From Verrucomicrobiota bacterium (GTDB taxonomy: Bacteria; Verrucomicrobiota; Verrucomicrobiia; Limisphaerales; J093), in contig JADJWF010000010.1 of NCBI GenBank assembly GCA_016716505.1, forward strand, positions 1-33,105: a stretch of DNA of 33,105 nucleotides, in the 5' to 3' direction. This document shows positions 8,791 to 16,831 of the stretch, in pieces. Made by a program: the position numbers and the translations under genes. The notes below the pieces were generated by a model. The model saw only the letters and a list, made by a program, of their open reading frames with translations. It made no database searches and had not been told where the DNA came from. The stretch's first letter is position 1. Every line of letters begins with the position of its first letter.

Positions 8791-9407
8791 TTACTTGGCC
8801 TTCGTCGAAAGGAGACCTTCCATCTTCGCCATCTCCTTGAGGGCGTCGTTGACGGCCTTGCTGACCCCTTGATAGTTCCAGTTGGCGCTGCTCACGGTGC
8901 TCTTGATCGCCTTCACCCCGCCGGCGGTGATGTCATTGGCGAGCGCGGCGCTGATGTCGCCGAGGTCCGAGAGGAACGGCTTGAACTTGCCGCCGGCCGC
9001 GACCAGGGACTTCTCCACCTTGCCGTACCGCTCGCGCACGGCGTCGAGCCGCTTCTGCGACTTCTTGCGGAGCGACTCGTTGGCGATGCCGTCAATCGTC
9101 TTCTGCCAGTTCGCGAAGTACTGCTGGCCGTCGCTGGCCATCCACCGCGTAGGTCGAGGTCCAGGCGCTGGCCGCCTCCGTCTTGGGCACGTTCGCCACG
9201 AACGCCTTGTAGGCCGCGGTCAGGTCGCCTTCCTTCTGCTTGGTGAGGGGCGTTGAGGGTGTTCAGGGTGCTCTTGAGCTGATCGGCGGTGCGCGTCGCC
9301 TCGACGCGCGCGTCCTTGATGCTGGCGGCGAGCTGTTCCTGATTGGCCTGCGTGGCCACGGTCAGCAGCGTGATCAGACCCAGGGTGAGTAATGAGTGTC
9401 GTTTCAT
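8791..9407 (-). CDS. DUF2959-like exported coiled-coil protein, frameshifted
   Basis: The ATG at 9407 opens MKRHSLLTLGLITLLTVATQ, a signal peptide, then QEQLAASIKDARVEATRTAD. After a frame change near 9250 the sequence reads LTKQKEGDLTAAYKAFVANV and WTSTYAW. After a second change near 9145 it continues DGQQYFANWQKTIDGIAN, ESLRKKSQKRLDAVRERYGK and FKPFLSDLGDI, ending MEGLLSTKAK at 8791. The SLRxxSxxRL...RY pattern and the all-helical, charged composition resemble DUF2959 proteins, which have no established function. The length of about 204 residues is usual. An aggacat element six bases before the start may serve as ribosome site. A GC hairpin follows the stop. Confidence 0.68.
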
Positions 9408-9516
9408 GTCGTATGTCCTGTTTTCAGTTTGTGGTGTTTCTGTTGCGTGGCCCCCGTGGCGCGGTCTTTCCGCCACTTCCACAGCGGCCAAATTGTTCAG
9501 CGCCCGTCGGCCGATC

Positions 9517-10318
9517 TCATAACGGTCGGAGATGGTCCGTCACGGCGGGCGGCAGGCCGCGCCGGATCAGGTCCACCGCTTCCCGCGGCGAGTCCGTGAT
9601 GCGGCCGAAGCCGATTTCTTCCTGGGCGAAGACGCCCTGTTCCATCATGAACCGGCCCCATTTTCTCAGGCCGTCCCAGAACGTCGCCCATCAGGATCAA
9701 GGGGAACGGACCGATCTTCTGGCACTGGATCAGGGTGGCCGCCTCGAACAGTTCGTCCAAGGTGCCCAGCCCGCCCGGCATGACGATGAACGCGCAGGAG
9801 TATTTTACAAGACAGACCTTGCGGGTGAAGAAGTAGTGGAACTCGATGCTGTCGTCCACGTACGGGTTGGCGGCCTGCTCGTGGGGCAGGATGATGTTCA
9901 GGCCGTAACTGGCGCCGCCCGCCTCGTGCGCGCCGCGGTTCGCGGCCTCCATGACGCCGGGACCGCCCCCCGTCAACGTGGCAAAGCCCGCTTTGGCCAG
10001 CTCCGCGCCGACCGCCCGGGCCAACTGGTAGTAGGGATGGTCTTCCTTGAACCGCGCCGAACCGAAGACGGTCACCGCGGGACCGACGGAGTGCAGCGCC
10101 TTGAAGGCGCGGGCGAACTCGTCGGTGATGCGTTTGAGGCGCTGGCGTTCCCGGGCCGGAGTGCGGGCGACGGCGAGAAAGTCGCGCTCGTCCCCGCCGG
10201 GGCCACCCACGGGGAGCTCGTAGCCGGGCGTGCCAACCTTGCTCCAGTGAGCCTGCCATTGTTGATCCCACTCGTCCGTTCGGGACGACCGGGCTTTGGT
10301 CGCTTGCTTGGTCTTCAT
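9517..10318 (-). CDS. LOG-family (TIGR00730) nucleotide phosphoribohydrolase
   Basis: The LOG family hydrolyses the N-glycosidic bond of purine or cytokinin nucleoside 5'-monophosphates to free base and ribose-5-phosphate; bacterial members may act on AMP-like substrates. The Rossmann-like core is visible: VTVFGSARF (residues 82-90), GGGPGVMEAANRG (117-129) and the signature PGGLGTLDELFE (181-192). An 80-residue polar N-terminal extension places it with the longer type found in many bacteria. After GDV near residue 212 the frame must shift by one base. The continuation DGLRKWGRFMMEQG, EEIGFGRITDSPREAV and TDHLRPL then ends at 9517 and agrees with the family. The uncorrected frame instead runs to a spurious arginine-rich tail at 9497. 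Confidence 0.88.
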
Positions 10319-10355
10319 GGTCGTGGTGGTTTCGGAAGCTGGAAGGATGCCGGGA

Positions 10356-10901
10356 TCACGAACCCCGGGGCGCCGCGCTCTCAGGCGGAGGCGCGGTTTC
10401 GAGTTGTTGGACCACCTGGTTCAGCAAGTCCTGGTAGGGCCCGCTGCGACGATTCGCGATCCCCACTTCGTCCTGGAAGAAGGGATCACTCCCCCCGCGA
10501 ACGATGAAGGCCTTGCATTGCAGCCGATGCGCGCCCGCGGCAAGCGCGATGACCTCCACCCGCACGCGAATGATCGTCTGCGCGCCGGACCGGGTGGCGA
10601 CCACGCCTTCACGGGCCACCGTGGTCCCACGCGAGCCCAGCTTCTCGAAGACCAGTTCACCCCGGCCCGTGACGCCGCCCGAGTAGCCTTCGGCGCCGAA
10701 GACCTGGCAAATGGCCGTCGCAATGTCGCCCGGCGCGCGATTGGGGATGGTCACCACCGCGAAGCTTTCCGCGCTGGCGGTGTTGTTCGTGTTGCAGCCG
10801 GCGCCCGAGAACGCCAGCCACACGCCCAAGACGGCGCCAACGACCGTCGCCCGGAGCGGCGACCCTGACTGCCGTCGTGCGGATGAGCGAAGGCGGTTCA
10901 T
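10356..10901 (-). CDS. Predicted lipoprotein of unknown function
   Basis: This is an intact 181-residue frame. The N-terminus has arginines, then a hydrophobic stretch ending VWLAFSGAGC, a lipobox with cysteine near residue 36, so it should be acylated and anchored in the outer membrane or periplasmic face. The mature part reads SFAVVTIPNRAPGDIATAIC and VFGAEGYSGG, an alternating segment TIIRVRVEVIALAAGAHRLQ, and an acidic and proline-rich tail. I cannot name a family. Its start overlaps the stop of the gene upstream (ATGA at 10898-10901), so the two are probably coupled and may work together. The C-terminal QDLLNQVVQQLE helix could be an oligomerisation element; that is inference only. Confidence 0.72.
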   Translation of the reverse strand: MNRLRSSARRQSGSPLRATVVGAVLGVWLAFSGAGCNTNNTASAESFAVVTIPNRAPGDIATAICQVFGAEGYSGGVTGRGELVFEKLGSRGTTVAREGVVATRSGAQTIIRVRVEVIALAAGAHRLQCKAFIVRGGSDPFFQDEVGIANRRSGPYQDLLNQVVQQLETAPPPESAAPRGS

Positions 10902-11380
10902 GGTTTCGCCTCCGGCGTGGGGACCATGGGAATCGCTCCCGCCAACTGGAGGCGCAGGGCAAGGTCCAAACGGCTTTCCAATTGCGCCCAGCGAAGGGTC
11001 TTGGTCGCGGGCAGAACTTTGGCGGCGCGTTTGAGATAGGTGGCGCGCTTGCTGGCGAGCTTCTGCTCGAGCGCCAGGTACTCCTTCAGCATTTCCGCCG
11101 CGCGCGATTCGGACATGTCTGGATACACGTCGCCGTACTCCAGCACCAGCTTCACCAGACCGTCGCCGATCTGGTCCATGTCCGCGCGATAGGCCCGGTA
11201 GAGCGGCCAGAAGGCGGCGCTCTCGGTCTCCGTGAGTTGCAGGGTCTCGGCCAGGATCGCCTGACGGTCCGCCTTATAGGTGGCGCGGAGAACCTCGATG
11301 GTGTCGTTGACGTTGCCCGCGACTACCGAGTGGAAGGAGATGGCCAGGGCGGCGAACGCCGCGAACAGGTTGGTTTTCAT
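10898..11380 (-). CDS. Exported helical protein of unknown function
   Basis: I chose the ATG at 11380, MKTNLFAAFAALAISFHSVV, because it opens with a good signal peptide. An in-frame ATG at 11398 would add only six residues, and the longest frame runs back into a repeat. The mature 140 residues are charged and helical: LRATYKADRQAILAETLQL, TESAAFWPLYRAYRADMDQI, AAEMLKEYLALEQKLASKR and LRWAQLESRLDLALRLQLAG. The composition resembles periplasmic Spy/LTXXQ-like chaperone or sensor proteins, but the LTxxQ signature itself is not seen. The stop overlaps the start of the lipoprotein gene. Its upstream region is occupied by two palindromic repeat copies, so its promoter must lie within or beyond them. 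Confidence 0.72.
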   Translation of the reverse strand: MKTNLFAAFAALAISFHSVVAGNVNDTIEVLRATYKADRQAILAETLQLTETESAAFWPLYRAYRADMDQIGDGLVKLVLEYGDVYPDMSESRAAEMLKEYLALEQKLASKRATYLKRAAKVLPATKTLRWAQLESRLDLALRLQLAGAIPMVPTPEAKP

Positions 11381-11400
11381 AGACGGGGTGGATTTCATGG

Positions 11401-11660
11401 GGAGTTCAAAGATCTTGAGATCGCGCTTGGCGCCAATGAACACGTCGGAGCGCGGGCTTTAGCCTGCAGGGACGTCCCTTGGCCAACCAAGCTTCCTGCG
11501 GACTGAAGTCCGCGCTCCAGAGCAGTTCATAGAAAGTTCAACGATCTTGAGATCGCGCTTGGCGCCAATAAACCACGTCGGAACGCGGGCTTTAGCCCGC
11601 AGGGACGTCCTTGGGCCGACCAGGGTTCCTGCGGACTGAAGTCCGCGCTCCAGGGGCAGT
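11401..11660. repeat. Two copies of the module-1 palindromic repeat
   Basis: Copies at 11443-11518 and 11576-11651 match module 1 of the block at 1060-1622, with the hairpins gcgggctttagcccgc (one mismatch in the first copy) and gcggactgaagtccgc inside the ggagcgc/gcgctcc outer stem. Each is preceded by gatcttgagatcgcgcttgg, a palindrome that also occurs near 904. Module 2 is absent here. Frames on both strands through this stretch are repeat translations. Confidence 0.9.
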
Positions 11661-11711
11661 TCATGGAATGGACTGGGTGGAGTTGAAGAGATGGAGGGCC
11701 TTGACGGTGGT

Positions 11712-12504
11712 TCACCGGGCAACGGTGACGGAACAGGTTGCTGCAACTTGAATTCCAATACCGTGCCAGGGCTCACCGACGCGGTCTCCCCCTTTTTCAC
11801 GCCGGAAGCCACGGCGCCAATCGCCGCGCCCGTGGCCGCGCCATCACCGCCATCGGCAATCGCCCCGATCGCCGCGCCGGCCGCCGCGCCGCGGGCCGTC
11901 TTGCCAACGGACTTCGCCCGGCGTCGGTGTCGCCGCTGGTCACCAAGGGACGAGATTCGGGCCGATGGCCGCCTCCGTCAGCCGCAGTTCCAGCTTGCTC
12001 TGACCCGCCAGACGGCGGGCCTGTTGCGCGCTTTCGATGCGCCCGTAGATCTTGGTTCCCGCCTTGGCGACGACGACACCGTTCACAGCGAGATCCGTTT
12101 CGAGGGCGGTCGTGAAGCGTTTACCTTGGGGATCGTTCGAGGAAACCGGGTCCACCAACCGCACCAGCAGGGTCGTGCCCGCAGGCACCGAGACGGTGGC
12201 CACCGACGGCGCGGCAGCGACGGGAGCCGCGGGGGCCGGAGCAACGGTGGGGGCGGGCGCCGCCGTCGGGGCCGCCGCAACCGCTGGAGCGGCGGCGCCG
12301 CCGGTAAAGGTCAACGCGACGACCTGGCTGGTCTCGAACGCCTGGACGCCTTCGGTCGTTTCCAGACGGATCGTGGCTGGCGTGCCGCCGGCGTACTTGC
12401 CGGTGATGGTTTTGCCGGTCTTGAGTTCCAGGACATCGGCGGAAGCGGTCGCCGCCCAGCCGACGAGGCCGGCGGTGAGATAGTGAGTGGAGTTTGATAT
12501 TCAT
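11712..12504 (-). CDS. Exported glycine-zipper protein with Ala/Pro/Val linker, frameshifted
   Basis: The ATG at 12504 opens MNIKLHSL. Joined frames give a signal peptide ending near TASAD, then LELKTGKTITGKYAGGTPAT and FETSQVVALTFTGG. A low-complexity linker of Ala, Pro and Val follows (12170-12310), then VSVPAGTTLLVRLVDPVSSN, FTTALETDLAVNGVVVAKAG, TKIYGRIESAQQARRLAGQ and SKLELRLTEAAI. After a frame change near 11945 come TARGAAAGAAIGAI and GAATGAAIGAVASGVKKG, a glycine-zipper repeat able to pack in membranes. The end is VSPGTVLEFKLQQPV, and with one more indel TVAR and a stop at 11712. The double SxGTxLxxRL module suggests a cell-envelope stabilising role, but no function is established. 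The first 60 residues are also frameshifted. Confidence 0.65.
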
Positions 12505-12670
12505 GGCTGTTCTATGACGGTTGAGTGGACGGTTTCGTTTCGTGAATCTGAGTCAAATCATTGGCGGACGCGGCGATGGGTGGCGGGCGGGAGTCGTCAA
12601 ACAGGCTCCAAGCGGCCCGCCAACCGGCGGCCTGCGCTTCCCCGTCCGTTCGCATCGTGCCGCCTTCATT

Positions 12671-13507
12671 TCAACGGAAGTAGTAGGTAACGATGAAGTT
12701 GACCGTGAAATCCTTCTCGCCCGAGTCGAACGACCGCTTGACCGAGGCGGCGAGGCCCAGCGGCGGGTTGGTCAGTTGTTTCGCAATCAGGAATTTCGCC
12801 GTGTGCGTCACGTAGTTGTCGTCCTCGAAGTTGACTTTGGCCTCGTACCGGGGCGACACAGACCAATGGTGCGGCAGGAGGAACGTCGCCGGGAAGTACA
12901 TTTCCAGGAAGTGCTGGGACGCGACGCCCGGCTCCTCGTGGAAGGACTGATTGTACTCCGCCGACGGACTCAGCGTGAGCCACGGAGTGGCATCCCAGGC
13001 GAGCGCGACGAACTCCTGAATCCGCCAGACGTTATCACCCAGGCCGGCTTCCGCGGTCGGAGTCCGCAGTTCCGCGCCCAAGCCCATGCGCCAGGTGCGA
13101 CCGAGGTGAAACGCCGTGCCGGTCGCGAACTTGATGTCACCCAGCCCCCGATCGTCCGAATCGCCGGCGGCGTCTCCGGCCAGGTGCCACTCGTACGGCA
13201 CGGTCACCCGCACGCCCCAGTCCTGCGCTTCCGAGACGCGCCAGGCCCAAAGCCCGCCAAGCGTTTCCTCCAAATAGTGTCGGCCATCCGCGTACTGGTT
13301 CCACTCCGTGTCCGCCCAGGCGCGGCGCGCGAGGATGGTCGGATCCTGGAGGCTCTTCAGGTTCTCCTCGGTCTTCTCCGCTTGCGAACTGTCGTCACCC
13401 GGCGCCTCGGCGCGCAGCGCGGTCGTGAAGGCGGCGACGATCACGGCTCCGAGAGCGAGCCGCCACCAGCCGGGTGAACTCGAGTTTTGCTGGCGTGTTG
13501 TCTTCAT
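12671..13507 (-). CDS. Predicted outer-membrane beta-barrel (transporter-like) protein
   Basis: An intact 278-residue frame. The N-terminus, RLALGAVIVAAFTTALRAEA, is a signal peptide cleaved near residue 34. It is followed by a short acidic helix and then strand-rich sequence: DWGVRVTVPYEWHLAGDAAG, LGDIKFATGTAFHLGRTWRM, GLGAELRTPTAEAGLGDN, TLSPSAEYNQSFHEE, YFPATFLLPHHWSVSPRYEA and FTVNFIVTYYFR. The pattern of GLGDI/K...TPTAEAGLGDN resembles the transporter-like barrels found next to small-molecule export or phenol-degradation genes. The terminal aromatic-plus-Arg sequence fits barrel assembly, though the last residue is Arg rather than Phe. It lies three bases downstream of the channel gene stop. 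The substrate is unknown. Confidence 0.75.
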   Translation of the reverse strand: MKTTRQQNSSSPGWWRLALGAVIVAAFTTALRAEAPGDDSSQAEKTEENLKSLQDPTILARRAWADTEWNQYADGRHYLEETLGGLWAWRVSEAQDWGVRVTVPYEWHLAGDAAGDSDDRGLGDIKFATGTAFHLGRTWRMGLGAELRTPTAEAGLGDNVWRIQEFVALAWDATPWLTLSPSAEYNQSFHEEPGVASQHFLEMYFPATFLLPHHWSVSPRYEAKVNFEDDNYVTHTAKFLIAKQLTNPPLGLAASVKRSFDSGEKDFTVNFIVTYYFR

Positions 13508-13510
13508 GGG

Positions 13511-13942
13511 TCACTTTCGTTTGGCTTCGAATCGGGGCACGAAAATCCGGGTCACCAGCGCGAAAAACAAGCCGGCCGACAGTCCGCACATGAGAATGCC
13601 GGTCAGTCCTTCGATCGGGCCGAGAATCCGCCACGGCTTCGCCAGCACCAGATCCCCGTAGCCGATCGTCGTGTAGGTGACGCCGGAAAAGTAGAAGGCC
13701 GCTTCGGCGTCGGGCAGACAGCCGCCCCACAGGTAGAAGCACGCCCACACCGTGATCTCGACCAGGTGAATCAGGATCAGCCACCAAGTCACCCGGATCA
13801 GCAACCTGGCGACGGGCCAGGGTTCCGTCGGCAGCCCGGCGGGCGAATTCATCAACGACTTCAGGAGCAGACCGAACCCGGCGGCATGAACCGTCACCGT
13901 AACGGCCACCAGAAGGCCTGCGATGAGGATGGCAAGGAGCAT
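13511..13942 (-). CDS. Two-transmembrane potassium channel protein
   Basis: The selectivity filter TTIGYGD (residues 91-97 from the ATG at 13942) sits between a pore helix (AFYFSGVTY) and an inner helix (GILMCGLSAGLFFALVTRIF), so this is a K+ selective pore protein of the inner membrane. Two further hydrophobic stretches precede it: LLAILIAGLLVAVTVTVHAAG and VTWWLILIHLVEITVWACFY. The C-terminus is short and basic with no RCK domain, so gating by a soluble ligand is not evident. I chose the ATG at 13942 because the longer frame from 14038 would overlap the SulP coding end with a low-quality, arginine-rich peptide. The start lies 16 bases after the SulP stop. Pairing with an anion transporter suggests ion homeostasis. 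Confidence 0.85.
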   Translation of the reverse strand: MLLAILIAGLLVAVTVTVHAAGFGLLLKSLMNSPAGLPTEPWPVARLLIRVTWWLILIHLVEITVWACFYLWGGCLPDAEAAFYFSGVTYTTIGYGDLVLAKPWRILGPIEGLTGILMCGLSAGLFFALVTRIFVPRFEAKRK

Positions 13943-13958
13943 GACGGCGGCGACGAGA

Positions 13959-15701
13959 TCAGGCCGGCGCCCCTCCGGGCGAGCATTCCCCGGCGTTCGC
14001 GCTGTCCACCGCGTCGGCGACGGTGGTAAAGCGGTCAACGCCCCCGAGTCTGGCCTCCAGTCCTTCGTGGCGCAGACGCTCGCGCACCGAGGCGCGCGCC
14101 TCCACGGCCTGCGCGCGAATGCCGGCGGCGGTCAGTTCGCCCGCCAGTTCCGCCAGCATGTGGGCGGCGTGCATGTCCACGTAGGCCGCCGCGGAGAGGT
14201 CCAACACGACGAGCTTCGGCGGCGGGTTCTCGGCGCGGGCGCGGTCCAGAATCGTGTCGCGCACATGATCCATGTTGAAATACAGCAGGCCCGATTCCGG
14301 CCGGAAGATCAGGACGCCGGGGATCAACTCGTTGCCCGGATGCCGTTCGCGATCGGAGAACCGTCGCGTGCCGGCAATGCGGCCCAGAAAGGCGACATGC
14401 GGGCGCGACGCGCGCCGGAGCAGCAGCATCAGCGAAATGACCGCGCCGATCATCACGCCGCGCAGCAATCCCTGCCCGAGCACGCCGACGATGACCGCGA
14501 TCGCCACGAGGAATTCCGGACGATCCGCGCGCCAGAGGTGCTGGAGGGCGGACACCTTGAACAAGCTGGCCACGGCGACCAGGACCACTGCCGCCAGCAC
14601 CGGCTGGGGCAACGCGGCCAGCAGATGCGAGAAGAACAATACGACCACCAGGATGACGATGGCGGCGACGGCGCCGGACAGCGGCGTGCGCGCGCCGCCG
14701 CCTTCGTTGACGAGCGATTGCGACATGCCCCCGCTGATCGGAAAGCCCCGACCCAAGCCCGCCGCGAGGTTGGCCGCCGCGAGCGCGAGGAACTCCTGGT
14801 TGGCATCCAGCCGCCCGCCGTGTTTGGCCGTGAACATGCGACCGATGGCGGCGGTCTCGACCGCGCCCAGCAGAAAACACGCGAACGCCAGCGGCAACAG
14901 ATCGTTCAAGTCGGCCCACCGCACCGCCGGCAGCCCGAGGGCCGGCAGCCCTTGCGGCACTTCGCCCAACAGTTTTACCCCGCGCGCGTCGAGACCGAGC
15001 CAGCCGGACGCGACGATGCCGCCCACCACCACGAACAACGCCACTGGTTTGTGCTTGAGAAACACCTTCCCCAGCACGAGCACCGCCAGGGCAATGCCAC
15101 CCACGGTCAGCGAAGTCAGATTGGTGTCCCCCAGGTGCTTCAGAAAGCCGCCGCAGTTCTCCCAGAAATTGCCGTGGGCGCCGTGGACGCCAAACAGCTT
15201 GGGCAACTGCGTGCTCGCGAGCACCAGCGCCACGCCGCACTTGAATCCGACCATCACGCTCTCGGAAATGAAGTTGATGATCGAGCCCGCCTTGATCAGC
15301 CAGGCGATGAAGGCGATCAGCGCCACGAGCAGGGCCGTCCCCGCCGCCAGCGCGCTGAACCGCGTCGCGTCGCCGCCCGCAATTTCGCCCAGTGACACGC
15401 CAATGAGCAGGGCAATCGCGGACGTGACCGTGATGGCCGTGTGCCGCGAGCTGCAGAACAGCCAGAAGACCAGTCCGCCAAACAAGCACGCGTAGAGTCC
15501 CGCCTGCGGCGGCAGATTGGCGAGCGAGGCGTCGCCCAGGCCGGATGGCAGCAGGTAGGCCGCGAGGGTGACACCGGCGACCAGGTCACCCCGGAGCCAG
15601 GAGCGGTCGTAGGTCCGGAGCCAGCGCAGCGCCGGCAGGCTCGCACGGAGCCGGGCGGCCAGCCCTGGGGGGTGGTGTTGGGGGACGTTTGGCTGATTCA
15701 T
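13959..15701 (-). CDS. SulP-family anion transporter with STAS domain
   Basis: A 580-residue intact frame. SulP proteins move sulfate, bicarbonate or other anions across the inner membrane. The opening RTYDRSWLRGDLVAGVTLAAY and LLPSGLGDASLANLPPQAG are the hallmark first membrane segment. Some ten to twelve helices follow to about residue 430, including AITVTSAIALLIGVS, GFPISGGMSQSLVNEGGG and MLLLRRASRPHVAFLGRI. The C-terminal 130 residues form a STAS domain (LIFRPESGLLYFNMDHVRDT, PPKLVVLDLSAAAYVDMHA). It starts seven bases after the AI-2E stop and ends just ahead of the K+ channel gene. The substrate is not determined by sequence. Sulfate or bicarbonate are equally possible. Confidence 0.92.
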   Translation of the reverse strand: MNQPNVPQHHPPGLAARLRASLPALRWLRTYDRSWLRGDLVAGVTLAAYLLPSGLGDASLANLPPQAGLYACLFGGLVFWLFCSSRHTAITVTSAIALLIGVSLGEIAGGDATRFSALAAGTALLVALIAFIAWLIKAGSIINFISESVMVGFKCGVALVLASTQLPKLFGVHGAHGNFWENCGGFLKHLGDTNLTSLTVGGIALAVLVLGKVFLKHKPVALFVVVGGIVASGWLGLDARGVKLLGEVPQGLPALGLPAVRWADLNDLLPLAFACFLLGAVETAAIGRMFTAKHGGRLDANQEFLALAAANLAAGLGRGFPISGGMSQSLVNEGGGARTPLSGAVAAIVILVVVLFFSHLLAALPQPVLAAVVLVAVASLFKVSALQHLWRADRPEFLVAIAVIVGVLGQGLLRGVMIGAVISLMLLLRRASRPHVAFLGRIAGTRRFSDRERHPGNELIPGVLIFRPESGLLYFNMDHVRDTILDRARAENPPPKLVVLDLSAAAYVDMHAAHMLAELAGELTAAGIRAQAVEARASVRERLRHEGLEARLGGVDRFTTVADAVDSANAGECSPGGAPA

Positions 15702-15708
15702 GTGCGTT

Positions 15709-16788
15709 TCAAGATTTCACCGCGGCGGTCTCCCGGGCGTCGGCAGGGGGATGGCTGGCGGCCCATTCCCTCACGAGACGGTAGCCGACCGCCAGCAGCG
15801 TCGGGCCGATGAACACCCCGATGAACCCGAACGCCAGGGCGCCTCCGATGACGCCGAAGAAGATCAGCAGGAATGGCAGGGCGCTGCCCTGACTGATAAG
15901 CCACGGCTTGACGAAGTTGTCCACACTGCTGACCCCGACTCCCCAAATCAGCATGAAGATGCCCCAGCCGGTCGCCCCTTGACTGAAAAGCCACAGCACC
16001 GCCGGCAGCCAAACCAACGGCGGCCCGACCGGCACGACCGACAGGAAGAACGTCAGCAACGCCAGCACCCCGGCGCCCGGCACGCCCGCGATGAAGAACC
16101 CGACTCCCGCCAGCACCGCCTGCACCAACGCCGTGCCTAGGATGCCATAGACCACGCCCCGCACGGTGTTGCCGGCCACCGTGAGCAGATGGACGCCGCG
16201 GTCGCCGGCGATGCGCGTCACGGCGCTGCCCAGACGCTCCGCCGCCTTGCCCCCATCGCGGAACAGGAAGAAAGCGACCAGGATGCTCAACGCCAGTTGG
16301 AGCAAACCGCGGCCCAGGGCCAGGCCGACACTGAGCAGCCAGCCGCTCACCGGCTCGATCAAACCCTTGCCGGCTTCGATGAGCTTGGAGCTGTCCGCCG
16401 CCAGGCTCAGCCAATACTCAGCCGCCTGCTGGCCGATCGCCGGCACCTTCGGCAGCCAGGCCGGCGGGGCCGGTGGGCCGGCATCCATCCAGCGCCGCGT
16501 GGCGGCCGTGAGTTCTTTGACATTGTCCCCCAGATTCACGCCCACGACCACAAACGGGAGCAGGACCACGCAGATCATCGCCAGCGCCATCAGCGCCGCG
16601 GCCAGCGTGCGCCGACCGCCCAGCCAGCCCAGCAGGCGGCGATACAGGGGCCAGCTTGAAACGCTTAACACCGTTCCCCAGACCAACGCCGTGGCAAACG
16701 GCAACATCACCAGCAGGCAGCCCCCGAGGAGGAGCGCCAGGATGATCCAGCCCAGGCTCTGTTCGACTTTGGTTCGCCGTTCGTTCAT
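15709..16788 (-). CDS. AI-2E family transporter
   Basis: An intact 359-residue membrane protein of the PerM/YdiK (AI-2 exporter) family. Members export autoinducer-2 or act as Na+(Li+)/H+ antiporters; which applies here is unknown. It has the typical paired N-terminal helices (LGWIILALLLGGCLLVMLPF and FATALVWGTVLSVSSWPLYR), RTLAAALMALAMICVVLLPF, a periplasmic coil (VKELTAATRRWMDAGPPAPP) and helices ending LLQLALSILVAFFLFRDGG. The conserved C-terminal half reads GVGFFIAGVPGAGVLALLTF, FLSVVPVGPPLVWLPA, VDNFVKPWLISQGSALPFLL and GGALAFGFIGVFIGPTLLAV. A ggaaggaag ribosome site lies before the ATG. The stop is seven bases ahead of the SulP start, indicating one transcript. Confidence 0.92.
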   Translation of the reverse strand: MNERRTKVEQSLGWIILALLLGGCLLVMLPFATALVWGTVLSVSSWPLYRRLLGWLGGRRTLAAALMALAMICVVLLPFVVVGVNLGDNVKELTAATRRWMDAGPPAPPAWLPKVPAIGQQAAEYWLSLAADSSKLIEAGKGLIEPVSGWLLSVGLALGRGLLQLALSILVAFFLFRDGGKAAERLGSAVTRIAGDRGVHLLTVAGNTVRGVVYGILGTALVQAVLAGVGFFIAGVPGAGVLALLTFFLSVVPVGPPLVWLPAVLWLFSQGATGWGIFMLIWGVGVSSVDNFVKPWLISQGSALPFLLIFFGVIGGALAFGFIGVFIGPTLLAVGYRLVREWAASHPPADARETAAVKS

Positions 16789-16831
16789 GGATAATCTTCC
16801 TTCCGTGGTCGTGGAGCAACGTCGCTCAACG

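Noticed and set aside
13923..15495. Long plus-strand frames antisense to the SulP gene
   Set aside because: They are shadows of a well-supported minus-strand gene in GC-rich DNA, rich in Arg, His and Gln, with no family motif.
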